A stretch of 64,000 bases of DNA from an uncultured Flavobacteriaceae bacterium (GTDB lineage: Bacteria; Bacteroidota; Bacteroidia; Flavobacteriales; Flavobacteriaceae): assembly GCA_905479065.1 (NCBI GenBank), contig CAJQLB010000027.1, forward strand, positions 62,001 through 126,000, written 5' to 3'. The stretch's first letter is position 1. Each line of letters begins with the position of its first letter. Position numbers and translations under genes: made by a program. Below, piece by piece: positions 25,914 through 34,134 of the stretch. The notes beneath the pieces are model-generated. The model had not been told where the DNA came from and did not search any database. It saw only the letters and a program-made list of their open reading frames with translations.

Positions 25914-27025
25914 GCTAATAAATCTGCTAAGTCTCTTCCAACTAAACTTCCAATCGCCACACCCATACCTCCTAGGCGAACACCACAATAAACATTATTA
26001 CTGAGCTGATTTAAAACAGGTTTTTTCTGTTTACCCACGCCCATTATCCCAGACCATCGATGCTCAATCTCAATATCTTGATCTGGTAAAATTATGTATT
26101 TTAATAGCTCTTCAAGATGGTCTTGGATAAGTTTCGACTGACCAAATGACGTCGTTTCTTCCCCCTTAAAATCCAAATTTCTTCCCCCTCCTAACAAAAT
26201 TCTATTATTAATATTTCTAAAATAATAATATCCTTGATCTAAATGAAACGTCCCTTTAATACTGAGGTTTTTTATGGGCTTTGTAATGATAACCTGTGCC
26301 CGCGCTGGAGCCACAATATCTTGTATAAATTGAGAGGCAAACCCGTTTGTTGCTATAAACACCTTTCCTGTTTTGTATTCAAAGTTTTTGGTCTTAACAA
26401 ATACCCCTTCGGAGGTGTCAGTAAATGACTCTACCAAGCAATTATTTAATATATTAATCCGAAGGTTTGTGGCCTTATCCATTAAGGCTTGCATCATTTT
26501 CCCTGTATTTATTTGTCCTTCAAACTTATTAAAACTAAGTTTTTCTTTAATGTTATGAAACCCAAAGGTGTTCTCTTTTATTGAAAAAACAGATTCGTTA
26601 AATACTGGAAAAACTAATTCATTAATGGCATCTTGTTGCTCTAGACAACTTGAATAAAGAAGATTATCACGATTATTAAAGAGCTCATATCCCCCTAATT
26701 GTCTGTAATCAATAGTTTCGTCTCCAAGAGTTTTTCTAAGGAGTTGCAACCCCGAAACACGCTGCTTAATTAAGTCTAAAGTTTCTTGCTTTGAATGTGT
26801 CTTTAAATCGTCTATAATCTCGCTTAGACTACCAAAACATGCAAACCCGGCGTTTTTTGTGCTTGCACCTTGCGGTAACATTCCTTTCTCTAAAATCAAA
26901 ATTTTAGCTGAGGGAAACCGATGCCTTAACTGTATTGCGCAACTAATACCCACAATACCACTTCCAATGATGGTAAAATCCACATTAGATAACCATGTTT
27001 TTATCTCCCAGTATGATAAGTTCAT
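25910..27025 (-). CDS. FAD-dependent amino-acid-oxidase-like oxidoreductase (DadA/GlpD fold)
   Basis: 371-aa flavoprotein with a dinucleotide-binding motif FTIIGSGIVGISCAIQLR (GxGxxG at 21-26) after a short N-terminal extension; the acidic partner strand LILEKGMLPQGAS follows and a C-terminal GVRLGGMGVAIGSLVG supplies the second FAD contact, as in the DAO superfamily. The substrate is unknown. The ATG at 27025 is preferred over the TTG at 27055, which lies inside the terminator of the accC operon. Coupled by GTGA overlap to the GreA-like gene downstream. Confidence 0.85.
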   Translation of the reverse strand: MNLSYWEIKTWLSNVDFTIIGSGIVGISCAIQLRHRFPSAKILILEKGMLPQGASTKNAGFACFGSLSEIIDDLKTHSKQETLDLIKQRVSGLQLLRKTLGDETIDYRQLGGYELFNNRDNLLYSSCLEQQDAINELVFPVFNESVFSIKENTFGFHNIKEKLSFNKFEGQINTGKMMQALMDKATNLRINILNNCLVESFTDTSEGVFVKTKNFEYKTGKVFIATNGFASQFIQDIVAPARAQVIITKPIKNLSIKGTFHLDQGYYYFRNINNRILLGGGRNLDFKGEETTSFGQSKLIQDHLEELLKYIILPDQDIEIEHRWSGIMGVGKQKKPVLNQLSNNVYCGVRLGGMGVAIGSLVGRDLADLLA

Positions 27026-27044
27026 ATGACACTTATTTCTTAAC

Positions 27045-27073
27045 AAAAAATCCAAGCTATGCTTGGATTTTTC
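27045..27073 (-). terminator. Terminator after accC
   Basis: Perfect stem AAAAATCCAAGC / GCTTGGATTTTT around the loop TAT, followed on the minus strand by a T run. It closes the fabH-accB-accC transcript 11 bases past the accC stop. Confidence 0.85.
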
Positions 27074-27083
27074 ACTCTTATTT

Positions 27084-28433
27084 TTAAACTCTTGGTAACA
27101 TTTTAAAGTCCTCCATGAATTTTGTCGTGTAATTCCCTGCTAAATAATCAGGATGCTCCATCAATTGCCTATGAAATGGAATTGTGGTTTTTACACCTTC
27201 TATAACAAACTCATCCAAAGCTCTCTTCATTTTATTAATAGCTTCTTCACGTGTTTGAGCAGTCGTTATAAGTTTTGCTATCATGGAATCGTAATTTGGA
27301 GGAATACTATATCCAGCATAAACATGAGTGTCCAAACGCACGCCATGTCCTCCGGGAGCATGTAATGTTTCTATTTTACCTGGAGACGGACGAAAACTAT
27401 TAAAAGGGTCTTCCGCATTAATTCTACATTCAATCGAATGTAAATTTGGTGTGTAATTTTTACCAGTAATTGGCACTCCAGCAGCAACTAATATTTGTTC
27501 TCTAATCAAATCAAAATCAATTACTTGTTCAGTAATTGGATGCTCCACCTGTATCCGTGTATTCATTTCCATGAAATAAAAATTGCGGTGTTTATCGACC
27601 AAAAACTCAACAGTTCCTGCTCCTTCATATTTAATAAATTCAGCTGCCTTAACAGCAGCTAATCCCATTTTATTTCTTAAGTCGTCCGTCATGAAAGGAG
27701 ACGGGGTTTCTTCTGTTAATTTTTGATGACGCCGTTGAACAGAACAATCTCTCTCTGATAAATGACATGCCTTACCTGTAGAATCTCCCACAATTTGTAT
27801 TTCAATATGACGTGGCTCCTCTATAAGTTTTTCCATATACATATCATCATTTCCAAATGCCGCTTTTGACTCTTGCCTCGCTGAATCCCATGCGTCTTTT
27901 AAATCATCTGGTTTCCAAACAGCTCGCATTCCCTTTCCTCCTCCACCTGCTGAAGCTTTTAACATGACCGGATAGCCTGTCTCAAGAGCCACTTTTTTGC
28001 ACTCTGAAAAAGTTTCTATAACACCATCACTTCCCGGAACACAAGGTACACCTGCCGATTTCATTGTTGCCTTTGCATTTGCTTTATCTCCCATCCTATC
28101 AATCATCTCTGGAGAGGCGCCAATAAACTTAATATCGTGTTCTGAACAAATTTTTGAAAACCTAGCATTCTCTGACAAAAATCCATATCCAGGATGAATC
28201 GCATCAGCATTAGTGATTTCAGCAGCAGCAATGATATTTGATATTTTTAAATAAGATTCACTACTTGCCGCAGGCCCAATACAGACAGCTTCGTCAGCAA
28301 ATTTAACATGCAAGCTTTCGGCATCAGCGGTAGAATAGACTGCAACAGTTTTGACTCCCATTTCTTTACATGTTCTAATAACGCGTAATGCTATCTCACC
28401 TCGATTTGCAACTAATATTTTTTTAAACATCAT
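27084..28433 (-). CDS. accC: Acetyl-CoA carboxylase biotin carboxylase subunit
   Basis: ATP-dependent carboxylation of biotin on AccB, the first half-reaction of fatty-acid synthesis. The N-terminal [24 protein letters not shown] is diagnostic. The ATP-grasp glycine loop [10 protein letters not shown] (about 161-170), the HIEIQIVGD strand, [16 protein letters not shown] and [13 protein letters not shown] motifs follow in the expected order. At 449 aa it has normal length. Two ATGs stand in tandem at the start. It lies 43 bases downstream of accB, separated by a small hairpin. Confidence 0.97.
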   Translation of the reverse strand: MMFKKILVANRGEIALRVIRTCKEMGVKTVAVYSTADAESLHVKFADEAVCIGPAASSESYLKISNIIAAAEITNADAIHPGYGFLSENARFSKICSEHDIKFIGASPEMIDRMGDKANAKATMKSAGVPCVPGSDGVIETFSECKKVALETGYPVMLKASAGGGGKGMRAVWKPDDLKDAWDSARQESKAAFGNDDMYMEKLIEEPRHIEIQIVGDSTGKACHLSERDCSVQRRHQKLTEETPSPFMTDDLRNKMGLAAVKAAEFIKYEGAGTVEFLVDKHRNFYFMEMNTRIQVEHPITEQVIDFDLIREQILVAAGVPITGKNYTPNLHSIECRINAEDPFNSFRPSPGKIETLHAPGGHGVRLDTHVYAGYSIPPNYDSMIAKLITTAQTREEAINKMKRALDEFVIEGVKTTIPFHRQLMEHPDYLAGNYTTKFMEDFKMLPRV

Positions 28434-28450
28434 TTTAGTTTTAAAATTTC

Positions 28451-28470
28451 CATTCTAAAGTTTTAGAATG
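28451..28470. promoter_or_regulatory. Hairpin in the accB-accC spacer
   Basis: CATTCTAA / TTAGAATG (eight base pairs, four-base loop) in the 43-base spacer. With no T run it is unlikely to terminate. Possible RNA-processing or stability element between two subunits that are needed in different amounts. Confidence 0.4.
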
Positions 28471-28476
28471 CATTCT

Positions 28477-28959
28477 TTATGATGGATCTACCAAAAATAA
28501 AGGCTGATCAAACTCAACAGGAGAAGAATCATCAACCAATACTTTCACAATAGTTCCAGAGATTTCAGATTCAATTTCATTGAATAATTTCATAGCTTCG
28601 ATAACACACAATACGTCTCCTTCGGATATCATTTGACCCACCTCAACAAACAACGGTTTGTCAGGAGCAGGTTTTCTATAAAACGTTCCAATAATTGGAG
28701 ATTTTACAGTAATATATTTAGAATCATCCTCTGAGGTTTTCTGTGGTGCTTCAAGTGGCGCCGTTGCTGGAACTTGAGTTACAACAGGGAGTGCTTGCTG
28801 AGGTATGGGTTGTGAAACAGGCATTTGCTGAACAATAGTGGTTTCAGTATCAGATCCGGTTTTAATCGTGATTTTTACATCTTCCATTTCAAGTTTAACC
28901 TCACTTGCCCCAGACTTGGCTACAAATTTGATTAAGTTTTGAATTTCTTTTAAATCCAT
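28477..28959 (-). CDS. accB: Biotin carboxyl carrier protein of acetyl-CoA carboxylase
   Basis: Carries the covalent biotin between AccC and the carboxyltransferase. The C-terminal biotinyl domain has the EAMKLFNEIE motif with K124 as the biotinylation site and the 'thumb' region SPIIGTFYRKPAPDKPLFVEVG. A flexible Pro/Gln-rich linker (residues about 46-72) joins it to the N-terminal helix that binds AccC. At 160 aa it is standard length. Middle gene of the fabH-accB-accC operon, 14 bases after fabH. Confidence 0.96.
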   Translation of the reverse strand: MDLKEIQNLIKFVAKSGASEVKLEMEDVKITIKTGSDTETTIVQQMPVSQPIPQQALPVVTQVPATAPLEAPQKTSEDDSKYITVKSPIIGTFYRKPAPDKPLFVEVGQMISEGDVLCVIEAMKLFNEIESEISGTIVKVLVDDSSPVEFDQPLFLVDPS

Positions 28960-28973
28960 AATTTCGTTGTTTA

Positions 28974-29978
28974 TTAGTTAGTTTTAGAATTATAAGCCCA
29001 TTTCAAATAAATTGAGCCCCATGTAAATCCACCACCGAATGCGGCGAAAATTAAATTATCTCCTTTTTTTAATTGTGTTTCGTAATCATTCAAAAGCAAA
29101 GGTAATGTTGCCGAAGTTGTATTGCCATATTTCTCAATATTCATCATAACCTTGCTTTTATCGAGTTCTATTCTATTTGCTGTTGCATCAATAATGCGCT
29201 TGTTAGCTTGATGTGCTACCAACCAAGAGATGTCTTGATTTGTTAAATTATTTCTTTCTAAAATCTTAACAGCAACATCAGCCATATTAAAAACTGCGTT
29301 TTTAAATACTGTTTTCCCATCTTGAAAAACGAAATGTTTCTTGTCTTCAAGTGCTTCTTTGGTAATTGGGTGTGATGAGCCACCATAAGTCGCTTGTAAA
29401 AATTCTCTTCCTGAACCATCACTTCTTAAATATTCGTCTTGCAAACCTTGACCTTCCTCATTTGGTTCAAACAATACTGCTCCAGCTCCATCTCCAAAAA
29501 TGATACATGTGGCTCGGTCTTCATAATTTATAAAAGAAGAATTTTTATCAGCTCCTATTAATAGTACATTATTGTACCTGCCAGATTCAACATATTTTGC
29601 GGCTGTCGACATTCCAAATAAAAAACTTGAACAAGCCGCTTCTAAATCAAAAGAGAAAGCATTTGTTGCACCTATTTGAGTTGCAGTGAAAGCCGCTGTA
29701 GATGCTGCCTTCATATCTGGTGTCGCCGTGGCAACTATAACCAACTCAATATCTTTAGGATTTATCCCTCGCTTCTTAATTAAATCATTGGCTGCTTTGA
29801 TGGCAAGGAAGGAAGTGCCTTGACCTTTTTCTTTGAGAATACGTCTCTCTTTAATCCCTGTTCGAGAGGTAATCCATTCATCGTTTGTGTCAACCATTGT
29901 TTCCAAAATTTGGTTTGTTAACACGTAATCCGGTACATACGCACCAACAGCTGTAATTGCTGCATTGATTTTACTCAT
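28974..29978 (-). CDS. fabH: 3-oxoacyl-ACP synthase III (FabH)
   Basis: Condenses acetyl-CoA (or branched primers) with malonyl-ACP to start fatty-acid chains. The catalytic triad is C116 (LEAACSSFLFG), H256 (VAHQANKR) and N286 (YGNTTSAT). The N-terminal ITAVGAYVPDYVLTNQ and the FGDGAGAVLF motif are typical. At 334 aa it has the usual length. First gene of the fabH-accB-accC operon. Bacteroidota membrane lipids contain branched fatty acids, so an isobutyryl or isovaleryl primer preference is plausible. Confidence 0.96.
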   Translation of the reverse strand: MSKINAAITAVGAYVPDYVLTNQILETMVDTNDEWITSRTGIKERRILKEKGQGTSFLAIKAANDLIKKRGINPKDIELVIVATATPDMKAASTAAFTATQIGATNAFSFDLEAACSSFLFGMSTAAKYVESGRYNNVLLIGADKNSSFINYEDRATCIIFGDGAGAVLFEPNEEGQGLQDEYLRSDGSGREFLQATYGGSSHPITKEALEDKKHFVFQDGKTVFKNAVFNMADVAVKILERNNLTNQDISWLVAHQANKRIIDATANRIELDKSKVMMNIEKYGNTTSATLPLLLNDYETQLKKGDNLIFAAFGGGFTWGSIYLKWAYNSKTN

Positions 29979-30097
29979 AATGTTATATTCGTTTGAACCA
30001 AAATGATCAAAAATTGACTAAAAACATGATGAAAATACTATTTTTTGACCAAATATTGCGCAAAATAAGTTGTTTTTGCGTTTTAGAAAAATATATC

Positions 30098-30126
30098 ATA
30101 AAAAAACGCTCACAAGTGAGCGTTCA
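30098..30126 (-). terminator. Terminator after rpmF
   Basis: A nine-base-pair GC-containing stem AACGCTCAC (30105-30113) / GTGAGCGTT (30116-30124) with loop AA is followed on the minus strand by a T run. It separates the DUF177-rpmF transcript from fabH. Confidence 0.8.
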
Positions 30127-30147
30127 TTTTTTATTGCATAAAATTGG

Positions 30148-30351
30148 TTATGCTAAGTTTTCTTCTTCTTGAGAATTATCAATTAAAACCTGGCCTCTAT
30201 AATAGAGTTTACCTTCATGCCAATGAGCTCTATGATATAAATGTGCTTCGCCTGTAGTAGGGCACGTTGCAATTTGAGGAACGGATGCCTTGTAATGCGT
30301 ACGTCTCTTATCTCTTCTTGTTTTTGAGATTTTTCTTTTAGGATGTGCCAT
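30148..30351 (-). CDS. rpmF: 50S ribosomal protein L32
   Basis: Small basic large-subunit protein of 67 aa with the diagnostic start [22 protein letters not shown]. Only one cysteine (IATCPTTGE) of the four zinc ligands of the C+ form remains, so this is the zinc-independent version normal in Bacteroidota. It lies eight bases after the DUF177 gene, the conserved arrangement in most bacteria. Confidence 0.97.
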   Translation of the reverse strand: MAHPKRKISKTRRDKRRTHYKASVPQIATCPTTGEAHLYHRAHWHEGKLYYRGQVLIDNSQEEENLA

Positions 30352-30359
30352 TGTCTATA

Positions 30360-30899
30360 TTATTTATCTGTTAATAATTTTTTTAAAGTATTCCATCGAG
30401 GATCGATATCCTCGTCATTTGTCTTTTCTCCTAAGCCTTTCGGGCTTAAATCATCGAGTCTTTTGAGTATTTCTGAATCTAAAGTACCATCTTCAATACC
30501 AGGATGTATTCTTTTAGTTGGTATGGAAAGTACTATCAACTCATAAATATATTGAGCAATATTAACTTCATACTCTCCATGGGGTACTATTAGTATTTGA
30601 TCATTGTCGTCATTAAAGGTATCCCCAAATTTTACAACTAAATCAAAGCTGTTTTCAATGTGCTGGTTGTAACGCTCATTTGTGGTATCACAGTGAAGGT
30701 TAACAAAACCTGTTACTGCAAAATGTAATTCTAATAACGTGGCCTTTTTGTTTAAACCAACGTTTACATTTAACGATGCATCATTAAATTCATCAAACTC
30801 AAAATTCTCAAAGAACGTCTTATTAATTTCGTACTCGAAATGATGTTTCCCTATTTTTAATCCAATAAATTGAATCGTAAAGTCTTTCAACGGCTTCAT
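30360..30899 (-). CDS. DUF177/YceD-family protein
   Basis: 179-aa cytoplasmic protein of the YceD family, in other bacteria linked to 23S rRNA accumulation and usually encoded beside rpmF, as here. The strands GLNKKATLLELHFAVTGFVNLHCDTTNERY are the recognisable core, with the conserved LxCD(R/T)T segment, and the C-terminal half includes EYEVNIAQYIYELIVLSIPTKRIHPG typical of the family. I prefer the ATG at 30899 over the GTG two codons upstream. A perfect TATATTTG promoter element is 23 bases upstream. Confidence 0.88.
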   Translation of the reverse strand: MKPLKDFTIQFIGLKIGKHHFEYEINKTFFENFEFDEFNDASLNVNVGLNKKATLLELHFAVTGFVNLHCDTTNERYNQHIENSFDLVVKFGDTFNDDNDQILIVPHGEYEVNIAQYIYELIVLSIPTKRIHPGIEDGTLDSEILKRLDDLSPKGLGEKTNDEDIDPRWNTLKKLLTDK

Positions 30900-30921
30900 T
30901 ATCACATTTATTTCGAGCGTG

Positions 30922-30929
30922 CAAATATA
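30922..30929 (-). promoter_or_regulatory. TATATTTG -7 element for DUF177-rpmF
   Basis: Exact TAnnTTTG match on the minus strand; start of transcription near 30915-30918, 16-19 bases before the ATG. Confidence 0.6.
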
Positions 30930-30954
30930 TAAAATTTTCTTAAGCTTACAGCTG

Positions 30955-32019
30955 TTAATAACTTTTTTTTACGGATCTTTTGTTGGGCTGCTTCTTCAAA
31001 GGATTAGCTGATAGCTTCTCATGGCTTGCTCTATTGTTTACAATGGAAATGCCTGTGAACAACGCTTCTGCAAATGAACTATGATCGGCCACGCCTTGAC
31101 CAGCAATTTCATATGCCGTACCGTGATCTGGAGATGTTCTTACTTTGCTTAATCCAGCAGTGAAATTTACGCCCTGCCCAAAGGATAGTGTTTTAAAGGG
31201 AATTAAACCTTGATCGTGATACGTTGCTACAATGGCATCAAAACTTTTATAATTATTGGATCCAAAAAAACTGTCTGCAGCGTAAGGACCATAAACAAGC
31301 TTTCCTGAATCTCTCAACATGCTTAAGGTTGGCCTTAGCACGGTATCGTCTTCAGTACCAATAACGCCGTTATCTCCCGTATGCGGATTAATTCCTAAAA
31401 CGGCAATTTTAGGTCTTCTTATCGCGAAATCAATTTTAAGTGTTTCGTGAATCGTATTAATTTTTGATACGATTAGGTCTTGAGTAATTTGAGATGCGAT
31501 ATCTTTCACAGGCACATGATCAGTGAGTAATCCTACTTTTAATGATTCTGTTACCATAAACATTAAACTGTTCCCATCTAATTTACTATTTAAATAATCG
31601 GTGTGGCCAGGGAATTTAAAAGTGTCTGATTGAATAGAATGCTTGTTTATTGGTGCAGTTACCAGTAAGTCGATATAACCTTTTTTTAACTCTTTAGTAG
31701 CCTCTGTAAATGACTTGATCGCGTAATTGCCAATATTAAAATCCTCTGTTCCAAAATTTATGTCAACAGCTTCTTTCCATAAATTCACAACATTTATTTT
31801 TCCATGAATCGCTTGTTCTGCTTTATGAATAGTATTGAAATTGAGTTCGATCTTAAAATGATCTTTTAGAAAAGATAAAGTCTTTGATGATGCAAATATA
31901 ATAGGAGTACATAAATCAAGAATTCGAGAGTCCTCTAGGGTTTTTAACACAATTTCACCTCCAATCCCATTTAAGTCTCCTATAGAAATGCCCACTTTAA
32001 TTTTTTCTTCTTTTCTCAT
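30955..32019 (-). CDS. pdxA: 4-hydroxythreonine-4-phosphate dehydrogenase
   Basis: NAD-dependent step of the DXP-dependent pyridoxal phosphate pathway. N-terminal KVGISIGDLNGIGGEIVLK, the metal-binding histidines in FPGHTDYL, TDHVPV and YHDQGLIPFK, and the INPHTGDNGVIGTED motif are all present. The ATG at 32019 is preferred over the TTG immediately upstream. At 354 aa it is normal, with a basic Lys/Arg-rich C-terminal tail. Divergent from ribE, with which it may share overlapping promoters. Confidence 0.95.
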   Translation of the reverse strand: MRKEEKIKVGISIGDLNGIGGEIVLKTLEDSRILDLCTPIIFASSKTLSFLKDHFKIELNFNTIHKAEQAIHGKINVVNLWKEAVDINFGTEDFNIGNYAIKSFTEATKELKKGYIDLLVTAPINKHSIQSDTFKFPGHTDYLNSKLDGNSLMFMVTESLKVGLLTDHVPVKDIASQITQDLIVSKINTIHETLKIDFAIRRPKIAVLGINPHTGDNGVIGTEDDTVLRPTLSMLRDSGKLVYGPYAADSFFGSNNYKSFDAIVATYHDQGLIPFKTLSFGQGVNFTAGLSKVRTSPDHGTAYEIAGQGVADHSSFAEALFTGISIVNNRASHEKLSANPLKKQPNKRSVKKSY

Positions 32020-32056
32020 CAATAAATGAAGATATTAGTTTGTAATTTTACTGAGA

Positions 32057-32064
32057 CAAATTTA
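32057..32064 (-). promoter_or_regulatory. TAAATTTG -7 element for pdxA
   Basis: Exact TAnnTTTG match on the minus strand in the pdxA/ribE divergent region; predicted start near 32050-32053. A one-mismatch element for ribE (TTAGTTTG, 32035-32042, plus strand) would start transcription inside or next to it. Confidence 0.55.
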
Positions 32065-32085
32065 GTTAAATAAACCCACAAAATT

Positions 32086-32676
32086 ATGTTCACAGGAATT
32101 ATCGAAAATTTAGGTAGAATAACAAAACTTAAAGAAGAAAATGGCAACTTACATCTATCAGTTCATTGTAATTTCACTGACAAATTAAAGGTTGATCAAA
32201 GCGTAGCTCATAATGGCGTATGTCTCACCGTTATAAGCTTAAACGACACTGAATACACTGTAACAGCTATTGACGAAACTTTAAAAAAAACCTGTCTCAA
32301 TCAGGTTACTGTCAACGACTCTGTAAACCTTGAAAGAGGAATGATCCTCGGGGAGCGCCTCGATGGACATATTGTACAGGGCCATGTTGACCAGATTGGA
32401 ACTTGTATTGGTGTTGAAACAGCTAAAGGTAGCTGGATTTACACTTTTAACTACGACGCAAGCCTTGGTAATGTCACAATTGAAAAAGGGTCAATAACTG
32501 TTAATGGTGTTAGTTTAACAGTGCTAAATTCACAAGATGGTTCTTTCAGTGTTGCCATCATTCCTTATACTTATAGGCACACAACTTTTCAACACATGAA
32601 AGTAGATGATAATGTTAATCTTGAATTTGATGTAATTGGCAAGTACGTCAAAAAACTCATGCCTGCAATTAAATAG
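32086..32676 (+). CDS. ribE: Riboflavin synthase (alpha subunit)
   Basis: Dismutation of two 6,7-dimethyl-8-ribityllumazine molecules to riboflavin. Diagnostic start MFTGIIENLGRI and two repeated lumazine-binding domains: domain 1 with SVAHNGVCLTV and domain 2 starting RLDGHIVQGHVDQIG with SITVNGVSLTV. At 196 aa it is standard length. Single gene divergent from pdxA, convergent with a small sorted protein gene whose stop abuts it without a gap. Confidence 0.96.
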   Translation: MFTGIIENLGRITKLKEENGNLHLSVHCNFTDKLKVDQSVAHNGVCLTVISLNDTEYTVTAIDETLKKTCLNQVTVNDSVNLERGMILGERLDGHIVQGHVDQIGTCIGVETAKGSWIYTFNYDASLGNVTIEKGSITVNGVSLTVLNSQDGSFSVAIIPYTYRHTTFQHMKVDDNVNLEFDVIGKYVKKLMPAIK

Positions 32677-32886
32677 TTATTTGTTTTTACTAGAAAAACA
32701 AATACTGTAAGCGCCAAAGATTAGTCCAACAATTAATAGCCACAAAATGTTTTGATCTATTGGTAAGCCTGGTCCAGGTGGTGGAGCAGGAGGTGGCGGT
32801 GGATCAATATTGTCTTGTGCATAAGAAACAATACTGAATAGCATAAAAATAGAAGAAATTAATATAGTTTTAAGTTGAGCTTTCAT
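32677..32886 (-). CDS. Small sorted membrane protein, PID-CTERM-like, 69 aa
   Basis: Signal peptide (MKAQLKTILISSIFMLFSIVSYAQ) followed by a proline-rich linker (DNIDPPPPPAPPPGPGLPID), a single transmembrane segment (LWLLIVGLIFGAYSI) and a short tail with lysines (SSKNK). This tripartite layout, with a PID motif before the helix, matches the small C-terminal sorting class called PID-CTERM in flavobacteria. I recognise the pattern from memory and cannot test it. I chose the ATG at 32886 because the longer ORF (to 32943) lacks a signal peptide. No sorting enzyme is in the window. Confidence 0.65.
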   Translation of the reverse strand: MKAQLKTILISSIFMLFSIVSYAQDNIDPPPPPAPPPGPGLPIDQNILWLLIVGLIFGAYSICFSSKNK

Positions 32887-33223
32887 TACAAACACATGCA
32901 GTAAACGAAGAGATTTAGCATAACGCAACAGAGGATAAGACATAACAACATTTCGTTATGATAATCTTTTCTTGAAATTCAGAAGCGCAGTTCTCCTCAT
33001 TAACCAATAATGCAAATAACGAAAAAAGATTGTAATAATACTGCTAAAATAAAAATTATCGATACATCGAATAATGCAAAATTCAAACGCCTAACAAACT
33101 CTTCAAAACTTTCATCTTAAAAAACAACAACATTTCAATCTAATTGTCATTCGGCACAGCTCTGACCTTTTTATTTTATTATTTTTAAGTGATAATAATA
33201 ACTAATTGTACCGAACATAACTT
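32887..33223. other. Intergenic stretch, nothing supported
   Basis: 337 AT-rich bases between a minus-strand and a plus-strand gene. A short inverted repeat (CATAAC / GTTATG, about 32940-32958) is the only structure. No ORF, RNA fold or clear TAnnTTTG element close to either start was found. Confidence 0.5.
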
Positions 33224-34015
33224 ATGACATTACACAACAAAATAATTTGGATTACAGGAGCCTCCAGTGGAATTGGAAAAAGTCTCGCTATCAGTTTATC
33301 AAAGTGCAATTGTAAACTTATACTGTCTGCCAGACGAATAGCTCTTCTTGAAACAGTTAAATCACAATGCCAAGAGCCAGAAAATGTTGTTGTATTGCCC
33401 TTAGACTTAGAAAACATTACATCAATGCAGGCTGTAACAATGCAAGCTATTGACGCCTTTGGCCGCGTTGATATGCTTATAAACAATGGTGGAATCAGCC
33501 AGCGGTCTGCTATTATTGATACAGATATTTCTGTTGACAGGAAAATAATAGAGATCGATTATCTTGGAACAATCGCCTTAACTAAAGCATTATTACCACA
33601 TTTTGTTGCCCAAAACAAAGGTCACTTTGTGGTCGTTTCTAGTCTTATGGGAAAATTCAGTTCTCCTTTAAGATCTGCTTATTGTGGGGCAAAACACGCA
33701 CTGCACGGGTTTTTTGATGCCCTTCGTCTTGAACATGTAAATGATCACGTAAAAGTCACGATGGTTTGCCCTGGATTTGTAAATACAAACGTTGCTCGTA
33801 ATGCACTGACAGGAGATGGAAGTAAGCAAGGCTACCAAGACAGTATGACTGAAAAAGGTCTTGATGTTACTGTGTTTACTACAAGAATGATTAAGGCCAT
33901 CAAAAAAGAAAAGTTTGAGGTATATATAGGTCAGTTTGAAACTCTCGGTGTATACGTTAAACGTATGTCCCTGCGCTTACTACATCACCTTATTTTGAGA
34001 ACTAAAGTACGGTAA
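33224..34015 (+). CDS. Short-chain dehydrogenase/reductase
   Basis: NAD(P)-dependent oxidoreductase of the classical SDR family, 263 aa. The cofactor motif TGASSGIG is at residues 11-18, NNGG near 88 (variant of NNAG), and the catalytic triad includes S (VVVSSLMG, about 140) and Y-C-G-A-K (about 152-156). The C-terminal helix region LGVYVKRMSLRLLHHLIL resembles DHRS7-like reductases that act near membranes. Substrate unknown. Monocistronic, ends in a double hairpin region. Confidence 0.9.
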   Translation: MTLHNKIIWITGASSGIGKSLAISLSKCNCKLILSARRIALLETVKSQCQEPENVVVLPLDLENITSMQAVTMQAIDAFGRVDMLINNGGISQRSAIIDTDISVDRKIIEIDYLGTIALTKALLPHFVAQNKGHFVVVSSLMGKFSSPLRSAYCGAKHALHGFFDALRLEHVNDHVKVTMVCPGFVNTNVARNALTGDGSKQGYQDSMTEKGLDVTVFTTRMIKAIKKEKFEVYIGQFETLGVYVKRMSLRLLHHLILRTKVR

Positions 34016-34069
34016 ATTATGTTCTATTTTTCTTTAATTAATGGCTGTTAGAAACTTCTATGAAACGAA

Positions 34070-34110
34070 GAAGGCCTTCCCAAAGAAGGCCTCCTGTCAG
34101 ACGCGTCTGA
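34070..34110. terminator. Double hairpin between convergent genes
   Basis: Stem AGGCCTTC (34072-34079) / GAAGGCCT (34085-34092) with a five-base loop, followed by a perfect 14-bp palindrome TCAGACGCGTCTGA (34097-34110). Lies between the SDR stop (34015) and the stop of the NTF2-like gene (34135). No good T run, so a rho-independent terminator is only one possibility. Confidence 0.5.
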
Positions 34111-34134
34111 TTTACAAAAATTCTATTCTAACGA

